Of a stretch of 64,000 nt of DNA, positions 11,790 through 27,909 are shown in pieces (position 1 is the stretch's first letter; the number at the start of each line of letters is the position of its first letter). The notes below the pieces were generated by a model. That model was not told the origin of the DNA and ran no database searches. It saw nothing but the letters and a program-made list of their open reading frames with translations. The position numbers and the translations under genes are program-made. Source of the DNA: Diphasiastrum complanatum. Taxonomy: Eukaryota; Streptophyta; Lycopodiopsida; Lycopodiales; Lycopodiaceae. The DNA lies in the NCBI GenBank assembly GCA_029204225.1, contig CM055096.1, positions 67,742,370 to 67,806,369 on the forward strand. Direction: 5' to 3'.

Positions 11790-14700
11790 ATGTCTTCTAC
11801 AAACGGCGGCTTCTTCTTTTCGTCTATTGAATGCTCCCGAACAGCCGCTGCACCAGCTTCAGTAGAAAAGAACTCCTTACAGTTGGAAGAGTCGTTAGCA
11901 CCAGAACATTCAGCTAAAAGTATGTCAAACTTAACATCAGCCTCTGGAGAAGCAAGTTTCTCCTCTGAAACCAGATCTGGCTGCGATGGTACTACAGTGC
12001 AACAGCACCAGAAGTCTACAACAAGTTCTGCCGGGCCGCCCGGTACTAGTAGACAGTCATCAGGAGCTAAAAGGAAACGTAACCTTCCTGGAACTCCTGG
12101 TAAGCATATGAAGACATCTACTAGGGTCACTTAGATCCGTGCTTGAGAAGATTTTATCTGGCAAATGAGAAGATGATGTCAAATATATTGCATCTCACAG
12201 CATGTGATTCATGTGAACTAGTAGCTTAGAAACGTATTAAGTGAATGATAACTGGAATGTCTTTCGTTTAGGAATCTGATCCAACCAATTGATCTATTTT
12301 GAATTGTACTTTGAGGGCTTTGTCTTGAAAGAAGTTAAACTTCGTTCGTCGTGAAGTGATTGTTGCTTCAACTGATTCTGAAATATAATGTAATCAGGGT
12401 AATTAAATTGCTAAAGTTCGTTATGCAGACCCAGAAGCCGAAGTAATAGCACTCTCACCTAAGACGTTGATGGCAACGAACAGATTTGTATGCGAAATAT
12501 GTGGAAAGGGTTTCCAAAGGGACCAGAACCTGCAGTTGCATAGACGAGGTCACAACTTGCCCTGGAAACTTCGGCAGAGGACAAGCAAAGAGTTGAGAAG
12601 ACGGGTCTACGTTTGCCCAGAGCAAGCGTGCGTTCACCATGATCCATCCAGAGCCTTGGGAGACCTGACTGGAATCAAGAAGCATTTCTGTCGAAAACAT
12701 GGGGAAAAGAAATGGAAGTGTGAAAAATGCTCAAAAAAATATGCAGTGCAATCTGATTGGAAAGCTCATTGTAAAACTTGCGGCACTCGTGAATACAAGT
12801 GTGACTGTGGGACTTTATTCTCCAGGTAGACATTTGGCTTGTCGGCGTAACAACATCTACTACGCTTTGCAAGAATCATGTCTGCTAGCATAGCTGTCTT
12901 CACCATCTTGCACCATCCACTGCTTAAAAGAGACCTTGAACTTAGATTTCCACCTGTGTAGTGAAGCTGCATTCTGACCTACTGTTTGCAACAACAATCT
13001 TCTACAAATAAAGCTTGTGAATCTAGAATCTGTTAAGGATTTGAGCATAATTTGTGAATAAAGATCTAAATATTTCTAAAATTGAGCTTTGCGTGATGAT
13101 CTGATTACAGCATGCTCAGCCGGGACCTCCTTTTAGCATTAACTTGGTACGATTTCAGATGATTAGAGAACTGTCGTAAGGAAGAGATGACATACCAGAG
13201 AAAGGAAGAAGACTGTAGAAAAGTAAAGAAGCTAGTCTATTATAGATAATCAAGCGAAAGTTTCCAAATAAAGTTCTGGGCTTTCGAAGGTCTCTCACTT
13301 TATAAGATATTTCCCAATGTTCATTTCAAAACGCTTCATGATCCTCTTGCATGTATCACATCTTTGTGGATAGTTTTATAGTTCTCTGAGTTTGCTGTTC
13401 GATTACTTTAAGATTTTCACTTTATATGTTAATGAGCAGAATCTAGACGCGAGACACCCATCACTAGTTATTTTAACACTCGTTAAATTGCTTTCTTGCG
13501 GACATTGATAGTTCTCATAGACATAGATTAACCTATACCATGTCCACGGGTTACGCAACAATGCGTAGGTGCTAATTTTTCTTTTGAAATAACAAGATCG
13601 TTTCAATCTATCCTGTGTGCAGGAGGGACAGTTTCATCACTCATAGAGCTTTCTGTGACGCTTTGGCTGAAGAAAGTGCAAAAATATCTGCGTTCAGATC
13701 AGGAGGAGGTCAGCCACCATATACGGGCCAGGAAAGTAGCTTTGGCTCACCTTTAGCCGTGCCAGGGTCTTTGTCTCTAGCAGGCATAGGACCTTCAACT
13801 CGCAGTCTTCCTAATTTCTTGGGAATGGCTAGGCCTCCGTTTGATGTAGCTGCACTACCTCTTTCACGAACTGACGTTTCGACTACTCGATATGGAGCAG
13901 GCTCGGCAGATAATTTCCTAAGGCAACTTCCAACCTCGACATGGGGAGTGCAGCCTAATTCAAGCCCCAAAACTAATTTGGTTACTCCATGCCCAAGGCT
14001 GTCTTTGTTGTTGGGTTCAGGAACAGCTCCAAATCCACTAGGTGGTCTTTCTGGTAGCTATCAATCGTTACAATTCACTAGGTTGCCACAATCGGATCGT
14101 ATTCCCGAAGGTCAAATACATAACATGCAACGAGAGAAGGTTTTTCAGGAGCCATTAGAAGCCGGAACAGAAAAGCAGAACACAATAGATATTGAGAGGC
14201 AGCCTGCCAGTCAATCAAAGTTCTCGAGATACCACGGATCAGCTCAAGAGCAGGTGATCGGAAGTTTATTTTCTTCAGCAAATACTTCAGATGGCCGAGC
14301 TTCGAAGCTGCAATCGCCCGTCCAGGGACAAAGTCTAACAAGTGCTGGTGTTTTGATGACAACTGACTCGGATTATTTATCCAGCAGTAGTCGGCAGTAT
14401 ATGCAACGGGCCAGAGCTTATCCCATGGCAGGACTATATGTTCCATCCTCATCTGGTCTGAACGGTAGCTCTATAAACAACTTTGGCCTTAAAACTACCA
14501 ATGGTCTTAGCATGTCTTCTTCGCACAGCAATCATCAAACCTCGCGTCCACAGATGTCTGCAACAGCATTGCTCCAAAAAGCTGCGCAAATGGGTGCGAC
14601 TGTCAGCAACTCATCTCTACTACGAAACTTAGGCCTGGAAGCTGAAACGATCCCTAATACATTGAGTTCAAAGTCCAAGGTTTCAAGCCTTGGTCATAAT

Positions 14701-15348
14701 ACATTGTTGATGAGGAATCTGGACAATTCAACTGACATGCCAGCTCAGACCAGAAAACTGCCATCCGATCAACCTCCAAATGATCCTTTAGATAGCATGC
14801 TGGAAGCGCGTGCAATATCCATGGGAACATCAGCGTCGCATGTTGAAGTCCGGCAAATGCAAGCAACAAGCGTCGATAGATCCCATGGAGGAGCGTCGAG
14901 CAATGCACCTTTCACTTTTGGAATGTCATCAGACGCGAACTCTAATAATAAAAATAGCGCGTTTCACTCTCTAGGGAGAATATTCATGCCTGGTTCAGCA
15001 TCTAGTGGTGACAATATAACCCATGGACGAGAACAAATGTATGGAACTCTTTCTTGTACAAGTACTGAACTTCCAAGTCTCGAAGGAGATTCTGGAAGAG
15101 AGCTAAAATACGAAAAATCTACTCGAGATTTTCTGGGGGTAGGTGGAGACGCAAATGGTATGCGAGGCCCCGTTACCTTAGGAGGCAATATTGGAACGTC
15201 GCTCTCCCACGAAAATCTTGGGAAGTTCTTAGATCCAAATTCTTCCGTAAATTATTTGTGCAATAACGAATCAATAAATGGCTGGAGGTTAGTTGGCTCT
15301 GGCGATGGGTTGTACAGGTTACCAAGCTCATATCAAGGTTCACAGTGA
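11790..15348 (+). CDS. IDD: INDETERMINATE-domain (IDD) zinc-finger transcription factor, 3 exons
   Basis: Exons 11790-12099, 12429-12825 and 13623-15348 join to 811 codons (810 aa) with GT-AG introns at 12100-12428 and 12826-13622; both junctions restore the family sequence (NLPGTPDPEAEV and TLFSRRDSF). Residues 94-97 are a KRKR nuclear signal before NLPGTP. The ID domain follows: C2H2 finger 1 (C125, C128, H141, H145), finger 2 (C166, C171, H189, H194), finger 3 of C2HC type (C201, C204, H217, C221) and finger 4 (C228, C230, H243, C247). The serine-rich C-terminal half carries both IDD motifs, MSATALLQKAAQMGAT (about 547-562) and TRDFLG (about 736). IDD proteins bind DNA in the nucleus and partner with SCARECROW/SHORT-ROOT and DELLA proteins in plants. 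Length exceeds the usual 400-600 aa. No frame damage is seen. The start at 11790 is preferred over an in-frame ATG at 11763 because its context leads the usual Ser-rich N-terminus. Confidence 0.96.
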
Positions 15349-19483
<4,135 letters not shown>

Positions 19484-19990
19484 AATGACCTCTCACTCTG
19501 CTCATACTCCATATTGAAACAGGCCATCCTCTCTCATTATCATTCACTCCCTATCTAAAGTTGAGACAATTATCTCTTGTCAGAGATCATGACTTCTAAA
19601 CCAATTAAAAGAACAAAGATTCAATTAAGTTCCATTGTTGCACCAATCAAAGACTCTAATGACCATTTGGATGCATACAACATTTTCAACTCTTGATTGG
19701 GTTTATATGCAACTCTCTAGTAAAGGAATTCATAGGGTATTACAAAGAGAAAACGTGACAACAAAGAACACCACTGGAAAGGAAGAATTCATGAATTCAA
19801 GATCGATTGCAATAGAGACTACCTAGCCAAAGTGCAACAGAGTCTACATGTGTCGGGATATTTTGTTGGCGGTAGCAGTTGCTGATAGAAGTATACTTTT
19901 GCATTGTAAGTCTTACATCTTTGAATACATGTCAAATACAGTCTATTTGTAGATTATTGTGGCTTCATTTTATTTATTCCTCTTGTGCAG

Positions 19991-20894
19991 ATGTTTTCCC
20001 TTTCAAATAGCTTCGACTGGCAGCACGTAAAACTGTTTACGAGAAAGTTCTCTGCCATACATGCAAAATATGGAGAACTAATATATGATGGGCTCAAGTC
20101 TTCTGCTCTCATTGAAATGGGTGTTTACTTTTATGATCACATGTCCGAAGTTCCAAAGAAGAACTTCGGGAATGGCAAATTATTGTAAGTTTTTGAGCCT
20201 ACATTCGGTTCTCATGATTGGTCCTATATTGATCGATTGACCATTGAATTGACAAAATTCTAACTTGTCAAAGAGACTACGCTCAATATGAAGCTAACAT
20301 TTGGCTCCAAACGTGTTTATCGTTGTATTTGTTGTCATATTTAAAACAATACCTTGTAGAAAAACAAATACATTGTGGGCATGGAAAGCAACACAATCCT
20401 TATTATTGAATAATGTCTTTATATCTTGGAACTCAAGAAAAGTAGAGCACAAAGGGAATTTAATAAGGTTTGATCTTTGTAGTGAGACAATTGACAATAA
20501 GATATCATATTGCAAGTCAAATGTGCTCCTTCTGTTTCATTTATAGGCAGTCCAAGTTTTTTCATGGTCGATGGGATAGCTTGGACGCAGAGATGAGACA
20601 TCAAGAATCTGAACTACATATCCATATGCCAAATGTTGAAGTGTCGGAAGTCTGTGTCAATAGAAGTCTGGAAGATGTACGGGCTATGCTTGGATCGATA
20701 GTTATTGATGTGCCCACAAATTTTTTATTCAATATCAATGGAAAAACTGTAAGTTCTAACAATAAACGTGTTTCTAGATTTTTTTCTATGGTTGTTGAAT
20801 ATATATACAATGAATTTTAATGTTTAGATGTTAGTGTTTTGTTTTGCAGATCAAGAGATTCGCAGAAAAAGACCAAAAGTGTGTTTCAATTTAG
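19991..20894 (+). CDS. Unrecognised small spliced gene, 146-aa model
   Basis: Three exon candidates fit together: 19991-20184, 20547-20748 and 20850-20894. They total 441 nt with a stop at 20892. The splice sites are strong: acceptors TTGTGCAG, ATTTATAG and TTTTGCAG, donors TATT/GTAAGT and ACT/GTAAGT. The joined protein begins MFSLSNSFDWQHV and contains FFHGRWDSLDAEMRHQ and VDVP-like stretches, with a basic end (IKRFAEKDQK). I recognise no domain; the middle part alternates acidic and hydrophobic residues like a small folded domain. The ATG lies right after an acceptor, so upstream exons are possible (a candidate lies around 19640-19860). It could be a fragment of a larger or decayed gene. 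Confidence 0.45.
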
Positions 20895-22093
20895 ATTCGG
20901 TCACCATACATGGACTCTGAGATGCTTTTATGTACTACTTTTCTCTGATAATAATGATCTATCTTATGGGATTTCATCATAGAATTAGTGTTATGATTTA
21001 CATGGTTTGGTGAGGTATGAGGTATGGTTTGGTTTGGTGTGCAATTTCAATGTAAATGCTTCGTCATACAACATATAGATGTTTCTCTTGAAAAATTATC
21101 GATGGCAAGTTTAGAAATGTGTGGAAGTTCATTTTGTATTTATATCTTCTAATTTACTATTTTTGAAAATCTAGATATATTTTTTAATCCCTACTATAAA
21201 CGGAGGCGCACATTATTAAGGTGTGTGGGTCCCCATTTTGCCAATTCAACCTTTCGAGTCATTGCTCTTTTCCATTTTGCATGTTGTCATCAAAGGGCTT
21301 CTAAAAAATTGCTTGCTATCAGCATTGTATGCTCACACTGGTGCTCATTGCTTCCATCATTGCAATTTCTATGCATTAGCGCATTATCACACTTGCATGG
21401 CAATCTAGTTTATGGCACGTACGAAATAGACAGCAAGGAGGAATCCAGGAAAAACCACATTATTACATCAAGCAGCATTAGAAAGTAGAAGTAGGAGTAG
21501 GAGCAAGAGCATGAGTAGTAGCCCGAAATTAGAGACTGGAGGCATGTAGCAAAATCCTGCACAAGAGACCACAATAGATGGTCCAATCGACATAAACCAG
21601 GATCAACAACAGTAGCAACAAGAGAATGAGTAGCAGGAAGTTCAACCACATATTCTTGGCTTACGAGAGGATGAGATGTTGGCAAGATTGGTGAAATTGC
21701 AAAATGAGAATACCGCTTCTAACTATTCCATGCTAGATGATACATTTTGACCTAATTAAAGGTGGCACAAATACTACTGAGCAAGCTCTAGAAAAAGTTT
21801 TGTGCCAACTAAAGGCTCTGCAGCTACCATTGGTTGAGAAGAAACCATTTGATTTGAGAACTTACTAGTTGGCAAATTGAGATGCCATACAAAGGCAAGA
21901 GAATTGCCCTTCCAACAACTGAAGAAGAGGATGCTGGTTCTCAGGCAAGCTCATTGCCTACAAACATTCTTGTCCATGTTCTTTCCCATTTTTTAATGTG
22001 TTCGTCCATGTTCATATAACAATCTTATATATTGTAATACAATATGTAACACTTGTGGAGATTGATAGTTTTGCATTGAGAGAAGGAGGTTCT
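20895..22093. other. Non-coding flank of the copia insertion
   Basis: No gene supported. Short open frames at 21225-21488 and 21410-21685 have no recognisable motifs. The sequence abuts the target site GTTCT at 22089-22093. Confidence 0.5.
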
Positions 22094-22742
22094 TGTGAGA
22101 GATTTCAGATTCTTAAGATCCAATCTACTTGAATGATCTTTGGTTAGAAAGAGAAATACACTACCAATCTCACCAATGTAGAAAAATCAACATCTACACA
22201 CAAAATGAGATGCAAACACCAATAGAACTTGATCAAACTTGAATAAAATGAAAACGTACTGTTGCTGTCCATAAAAAACCAGCAAGCTACTGTATTTCAC
22301 ACGTGTGGATCCAAAAATAGCAAATATAGATCATTCTACACATAGTTTTGCAAGCAATCACCAAGATAGTGCACCAATGGATAGTAGAACCCAAGAGAAC
22401 CATGTATAAGCATGAAATGAGATAGAGAAGAGAGAATATCACTCTCTCCACTAGTTACATCCTTTTATAACAGGTCCAAACCCTATTTGGCCACTTGGCT
22501 TTCCCACCAAAATGCTAATCCTACTAATTTTGGGTCTAGATTCAATGTACCCAACTATTCAAATTGAATCTACTCAAACTCGCATTCTAACTTTCCCACA
22601 CTTTCAAAAAGTGTTTATTCAAATGAAATTTAGACTAATGAACTTTGAAAAGTCAACCTCTAAGTCTAAAACAAGTTTTGGCCTCAATATGCCAAATATG
22701 GAAATATTGCAAAATGTGATGAAACTAGTTGAATCTTTCACA
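22094..22742 (-). repeat. 3' LTR of the 22.1-27.9 kb element
   Basis: 649 bp. A minus-strand TATAAAAGG (plus 22461-22469) is the likely promoter, and CACACGTGTG lies at 22298-22307. It is longer than its partner because of small indels, including a segment near 22325-22375 absent from the 5' LTR. Confidence 0.95.
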
Positions 22743-22956
22743 CTCCCTCTTCAACTAGTTTTAGCATAGACTTTGATAATACTCCAAGTGAAGTCCTATG
22801 CTTCATGAACAAGTCTTTTCCCAATGCTTTGGTGAAGATATCAGCTACACATTCCCTTGAAGACACATGTTGAAGCTCCACCTCCTTTGCAATGACTCGC
22901 TCCCTCACAAAATGATATTGTATCTCAATATGCTTGCTCCTAGCATAGTTTTTGAC
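22743..22956 (-). pseudogene. copia RNase H C-terminal tail
   Basis: The minus-strand frame gives ARSKHIEIQYHFVRERV, then VELQHVSSRECVADIFTKAL and MKHRTSLGVLSKSM, running into the polypurine tract. Only this tail of RNase H remains; the upstream border near 22957 leads into unrelated sequence. Confidence 0.9.
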
Positions 22957-23838
22957 AATAGAAATTTGATCCATCATAAGAATGATCTTCTTCCTAAGAA
23001 TAGATCTCCTTCCAATGATCATGTAATGCTCAAAATAGAAACAACCGTAATTGATATAGAGAATAGTGTCCACTTGGGATGCTTCACTATTTATTACATC
23101 AATTTTACATATCAAGATGTAACTAGAACATGAAGAATCAAATAGAATCTAAATGAAATGATTCCACCATGCTTCCAACTCTGAACTCTCTAGAAAAATA
23201 CAGCAAACAAACAATAAATGTGAGTGATCAACATTTGCTTGCATGTCTCCTCCTTCTTTGTCCTTTGTTGCCTTGTATCCACCATGATACTCCGTGAATG
23301 AGCCTCCATCTTCATCTTGCCATAAAATGCCATCATACCTTGATGACTTGACCATGAATGAGTGACATAATGAAACTCCAATAGCTTCATTTCCATCAGC
23401 AAAACCAGCCAAGAATTCTAGTGAAAATCCAACATCAAAACAATGCTCACCAATGTAGCTAGTTTTACCATATCTTGACAATTTGCACACATCCACATGA
23501 AATTGCTCAAACATGAGATAGAACAAGTAAAGTAAACTTGAACAACACTTCCTTGCTACTCCATTGACCTTACTTGAGTCTTCAATATGCTGAAAAAATA
23601 GATCCATAACATCTTTGCCAATTACCTCTTCTTTGATGCTCTTGACTAGCTCCAGATTGCCAACTTCCATTTTGACTAGTTGAAGTGCTTTGAGATCAAC
23701 CTCTTGATCTTCAACTTGACCATCAAAGTCATTGAAAAAACTTTGTTTTCCAGATCCATTACTTGATTTTACAGCAAGATAACATCCATCCACTTGCATA
23801 GCTCCATGTACACAAGAAGATCCTCCAAAAGATATTCC
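22957..23838 (-). other. Unrelated sequence replacing RT, partly open
   Basis: About 880 bp lie where RT and most of RNase H should be. The integrase-RT linker frame (QAMDLEYQALMKS) runs without a stop into about 225 residues resembling no retroelement protein (it starts GISFGGSSCVHGAMQVDG and includes FLAGFADGNEAIGVS) and ends at 23149. The rest of the block, to 22957, has no long frame. Long in-frame openness is compatible with captured host exon sequence or chance. I cannot assign a function or a donor gene. Confidence 0.6.
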
Positions 23839-25337
23839 ACTCTTCATAAGAGCTTGATACTCAAGATCCATTGCTTGGATCCAGTCCTCTTCTTTCCTTG
23901 CTTGATCTACACTTGTAGGCTCATCCAAAGAGGTTAGGAAAGCAACATAATTTCCAGAAACTACTTGCTTACCCTTTTGATCATGTGTGAACCTTGAAGG
24001 TACTTGTCTTTCTCTTGATGTTCTCCTTGGCTTTTGACTTGATGAAGGTCCATCATCACCACCATCCAAAGCAGGATCCTTCTCATCAACATCAAGAATG
24101 TTAGATCCATCCACTCTACCATCAATCATGCCTGAAAACACTTTTGGAATGTTCCCCTCACCAAAAATGACATCTCTACCAACAATCACTTTGTTAGTAG
24201 AAGGAATGTAAACCTTGTAGGCTTTACTCACCTCACTATATCCAACAAAAATACCTCTTCTTGAAGATGGATCCTCCTTGGTCCTATCATCAAGAGTAAT
24301 GTTGACATATCATGTGCATCCAAAGGTTCTTAGAAAGTTGACACTCGGACTCCTCTTGAATAGCATCTCAAAAGGTGTCTTTCCATCCAAAATAGCACTC
24401 GGCCACCTATTGCACAAGAAATTGGCACACAACAAAGCTTGATCCCAAAATGGTTTGTCAAGATTAGAACTTAACCTCATAGCTTTAGCACTTTCACATA
24501 AAGTCCTATTCTTCCTTTCAGCCACTCCATTTTGTTGTGGGGTCCTTGATGTTGTATACTCCCTCTTGATTTCATGCTCATCACAAAAGGCCTTGAACTT
24601 GTTAGATATGTACTCACCACCATTGTCACCTCTCAAGCACCTGATCTTTGTGGAAAATTGGTTCTCCCTTGCATTCTTGAACTTGACAAAGACATCATAC
24701 ACTTCATCCTTGCTCTTTAGCAGATAGATCCAACAAAATCTACTAAAATCATCAATGAATGCTACATACATCTTAGCTCCACTATTGCTAATTGTAGTAA
24801 ATCCATGAATATCCTAATGTACAAGTTGAAAAGGCTTTGTAGATCTAGAAATAGATCTAGTATAAGGTATTCTATGTGACTTAGACAAAGCACAAGACTC
24901 GCAAACATGCTTGACATTACTTAAGGAACTTGGAAGACCAATCACAACCTTCCTCCTTGCCATTACCTCCAATGACTTGAAGTTGAGGTGTCCTTTTGTG
25001 CCAAACCTGTTGAATAGAAATTTGCTCCCTTGCAACACATCCAACTTGGTTAGCAATAACACAAGAATCAAGTTTGAACAACTTCCCTTGACTTTTACCT
25101 TTTCCAATCAAGACATCCTTCCTTTTGATCAAACAAGCATCTCCATCAAACTCCACCTTGAGGCCTTTACTTAGCATTTGACCCACACTAAAGTAAATTA
25201 TTGGTAATAGATGGAATAAACAAGACATCCTCCAAATGAACATTCCTATTTGTAGAGAGAGAAATAGGAACTGTGCCAATCCCTTTGATTGCACACTCAC
25301 CATCATTGGCCGTGTAGATCACCCTCTTATCATCTCC
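23839..25337 (-). pseudogene. copia GAG-pre-integrase, integrase and linker
   Basis: Minus-strand pieces in order: NVHLEDVLFIPSI-type protease end near 25230, GAG-pre-integrase with the HHCC finger (about 25050-24830: GHLNFKSLEV, CESCALSKSHRIPY), then integrase catalytic core from 24771 (FIDDFSRFCWIYLL, RGDNGGEY, QQNGVAERKNRT, giving D, D and E), then LLCANFLCNRWPSAILDGKTP. A TGA breaks FGCT*YVNI near 24308. The C-terminal GYSEVSKAYKVYIPSTNKV and an acidic linker follow to 23839. Several frame breaks make it a pseudogene although the DDE triad is visible. Confidence 0.88.
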
Positions 25338-26692
25338 TTATGCCAACAAAAAAGTGAAGTACTCTTTGTCAAAGGTCATGTGTGAACTTGCTCCACTATC
25401 AATCCACCAAGAATCTAGATCTCCATCATTAGCAAGCATACATGAAGACATCACAAAAGCATCATCATTTGTATCTTGAACATCCAAACCATCCTCATCA
25501 AGGATAAGATTACCTTGCTTGTCTCCTTGATCTCTCTTCTTCTTGTAGCACTCACTTGCAAAGTGTCCTTTGATGCCACAATAGAAGAACTTGAGCTTTG
25601 ATCTATCCTTCTTTTTACCACTTGAAGATGAATCCACTTGATCTTGCCCTTTAGACCACTTACTTTTGGTTTTGCCCTTGAATTTGCCCTCCGTGAACAT
25701 AGCATCCTCTTGAAGTGTCGATGTAGATCCACCTCTTGCTTGAAGCCTATATTTCTCATTGATCAAGATCTCTTGAAGATCGATCAAACTTGGCAAAGTC
25801 TTTTGAATATCAATACTTTGAACAATGTTAGCATGAGCATCCAACAAGCCATTAAGAATCACTTGAATAAGCTCTCCTTCCTTAACCCCCTTTCATCTAT
25901 GCAAGCTAACTCATCATTCAATGCTTTCATTCTCAAAACAAAAATACTTGGACTTTCTTCATTCTTTTGCAAACAAGAAAAGATTTGCCTTCTTAGAGTC
26001 AACACTGTAGAAGTAGACTTGGATTCATAAAGCTTCTTTAATAAATTCCAAGCTTCCAAAGATGATGTGCACTTACCAACTTCCTTAAAAAGTTCATTGG
26101 TAACATTCATCTTTATCATGTGTAGAGCTGTCTTCGCCCTCTTGTCATACCTCAATTGATCTTTTGTCTTGCCGGTCTCTCCTCCAAACCTACAACGATA
26201 TCCAAAACATCATTCATCTCAAGAAGTGACTCCATCCTCACTTTCCACAATGAATAGCTACTTGAGGCATTAGAGGAGTTCTAAATCCAAAAAAGACCCT
26301 TTGTAAAGATTCTTTTTATATTTCTTTCTCAATGTTTTCTTACACATGGACCAATCAAAACGCTCAAATTTGAAATCTACGTAACGTAACTTTTTGAGTT
26401 CACATTTTGATTCCACACTAAAAATGGCATAACTTTTTAGTGGTAAGTTCGAATTTAGCGAAGTTTCCCGCATTGGAAAGCCCTTGACAAGGCCTTTCCA
26501 ATGATATGTTAGATGATATACTTCTAAGCTATGATTAAAAAGGTATGGCAAGTCAAAAGTATTAGTGTTATAATATTTTAATAATATAAACTACATCTTG
26601 CACAAATTTTTAAAGGGTCTTTTTGGAGCTCAAAACTCCTCTAATGTAAGCCTATCATTGGCTTCCAACATGACTCCAATTGAGGTTGCCAT
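25338..26692 (-). pseudogene. copia gag-protease, split by a MITE
   Basis: ATG at 26692 opens MATSIGVMLEANDRLTL, which is cut by a 369-bp MITE. Gag resumes at about 26264 (SSSYSLWKVRMESLLEMND), hits a stop at about 26156, reopens as MIKMNVTNELFKEVG and changes frame near 25860. The knuckle reads FYCGIKGHFASEC, lacking the first Cys of CCHC. The protease motif WWIDSGASSHM lies at about 25400 with its DSG intact. Remnant of the structural polyprotein; not functional. Confidence 0.88.
26273..26641. mobile_element. MITE inserted in copia gag
   Basis: A 369-bp non-coding insert whose ends are inverted repeats: GAGGAGTT at 26273 and AACTCCTC at 26641. With flanking bases the match extends to CATTAGAGGAGTT / AACTCCTCTAATG, and a second block (AAAAAGACCCTTT / AAAGGGTCTTTTT) pairs further in. 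TA flanks both sides (26271-26272 and 26642-26643), as with Tc1/mariner-type MITEs. It splits gag codons that are recognisable on both sides. Family unassigned. Confidence 0.8.
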
Positions 26693-27279
26693 GTAGCAAT
26701 GACCTGATCTTCTCTTTCAACCTGCTTCAATGCACAAAGCACTCCTTTGAACAACAACAAATGCTTTCAAAAGAAATCACCAAGATTTGAAACTATCTCA
26801 CAAATTCTCTTCTAGCACTTATCCAAGCAAATCAACACATAGAATCATGGAATCTTGATCAACCTATGATCTATCCTCAATCTAATGAATTTTGCCACTT
26901 CCTAAGATTGAAACACACTCAAATGAAGTCCAGCAACCTCACTATCTAGAGATCCAATCAAAATTAGGGTTTGACAAAATCACAAAAAATTGACTATTCC
27001 AAATCTATATGCAAATGCTGAAAATTTGATATGCAATCTATAAGCCACCACTTAGGCTGATCCAATGATCCAAAAATCGGCCAAATCCAGTATGTGAATT
27101 CAAAAATCGGAATTGAACAAGTATATTGACCTATTTAGTGTTTTGATCTACAAAAAATCCAATCTACAAAAGCAAAAAACTCGATTTTGATGTAGAATCC
27201 TCTCTAGCATGCTCTAGACTTGTTATCTTCACCAAATCATTGATAGATCTGATTTCCTCCTTCATAACCTAAAACACAA

Positions 27280-27291
27280 GCTCTAATACCA
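27280..27291 (-). other. Primer-binding site of the copia element
   Basis: On the minus strand TGGTATTAGAGC directly follows the 5' LTR end (TTTTACA). It differs by one base from the standard plant TGGTATCAGAGC that pairs with initiator tRNA-Met. The roughly 590 bp from here to the gag ATG are non-coding leader. Confidence 0.88.
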
Positions 27292-27904
27292 TGTAAAAGA
27301 TTTCAGATCCTTAAGATCCAATCTACTTGAATGATCTTTGGTTAGAAAGAGAAATACACTACCAATCTCACCAATGTAGGAAAATCAGCATCTACACACA
27401 AAATGAGATGCAAACACCAATAGAACTTGATCAAACTTGAATTAAATGAAAAAGTATTGTTGCTGTTCGTACAAAACTAGCAAGCTACTATATTTCACAC
27501 ATGTGGATCCAAAAATAACAAATATAGATCATTCTGCACCAATGGATAGTAGAACCCAAGAGAACCATGTATAAGCATGACATGAGATAGAGAAGAGAGA
27601 AGATTGCTCTCTCCACGAGTTACATCCTTTTATAGCAGGTCCAAACCCTTGGCCACTTGGCTTTCCCTCCAAAATGCTAACCCTACTAATTTTGGGTCTA
27701 GATTCAATGTACCCAACTATTCAAATTGAATCTACTCAAACTCGCATTCTAACTTTCCCACACTTTCAAAAAGTGTCTATTCAAATGAAATTTAGACTAA
27801 TGAACTTTGAAAAGTCAACCTCTAAGTCTAAAACAAGTTTTGGCCTCAATATGCCAAATGTGGAAATATTGCAAAATGTGATGAAACTAGTTGAATCTTT
27901 CACA
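27292..27904 (-). repeat. 5' LTR of the 22.1-27.9 kb element
   Basis: 613 bp, TG...CA ends. Its TATAAAAGG lies at plus 27626-27634. The palindrome seen in the other LTR is mutated here to CACATGTG. It drives transcription leftward into gag. Confidence 0.95.
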
Positions 27905-27909
27905 GTTCT

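Larger units (their letters stand above)
22094..27904 (-). mobile_element. Copia-type LTR element with both LTRs and TSD
   Basis: A complete minus-strand insertion of about 5.8 kb. LTRs at 22094-22742 (3') and 27292-27904 (5') are direct repeats with TG...CA ends. Target duplication GTTCT occurs at 22089-22093 and 27905-27909. The primer-binding site (plus 27280-27291, minus TGGTATTAGAGC) resembles the initiator-Met tRNA type of plant copia elements with one change. A polypurine tract (minus GAAGAGGGAG) abuts the 3' LTR. Inside are decayed gag, protease and integrase and the RNase H tail, but no reverse transcriptase, so it needed a helper to move or lost RT by recombination. A MITE lies in gag. 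Confidence 0.95.

Noticed and set aside
11567-12130. 187-aa minus-strand frame
   Set aside because: It is the antisense of IDD exon 1 and the leader, without motifs.
12455-13048. Small frames on both strands around IDD exon 2
   Set aside because: They overlap the finger-coding exon or its following intron and have no independent support.
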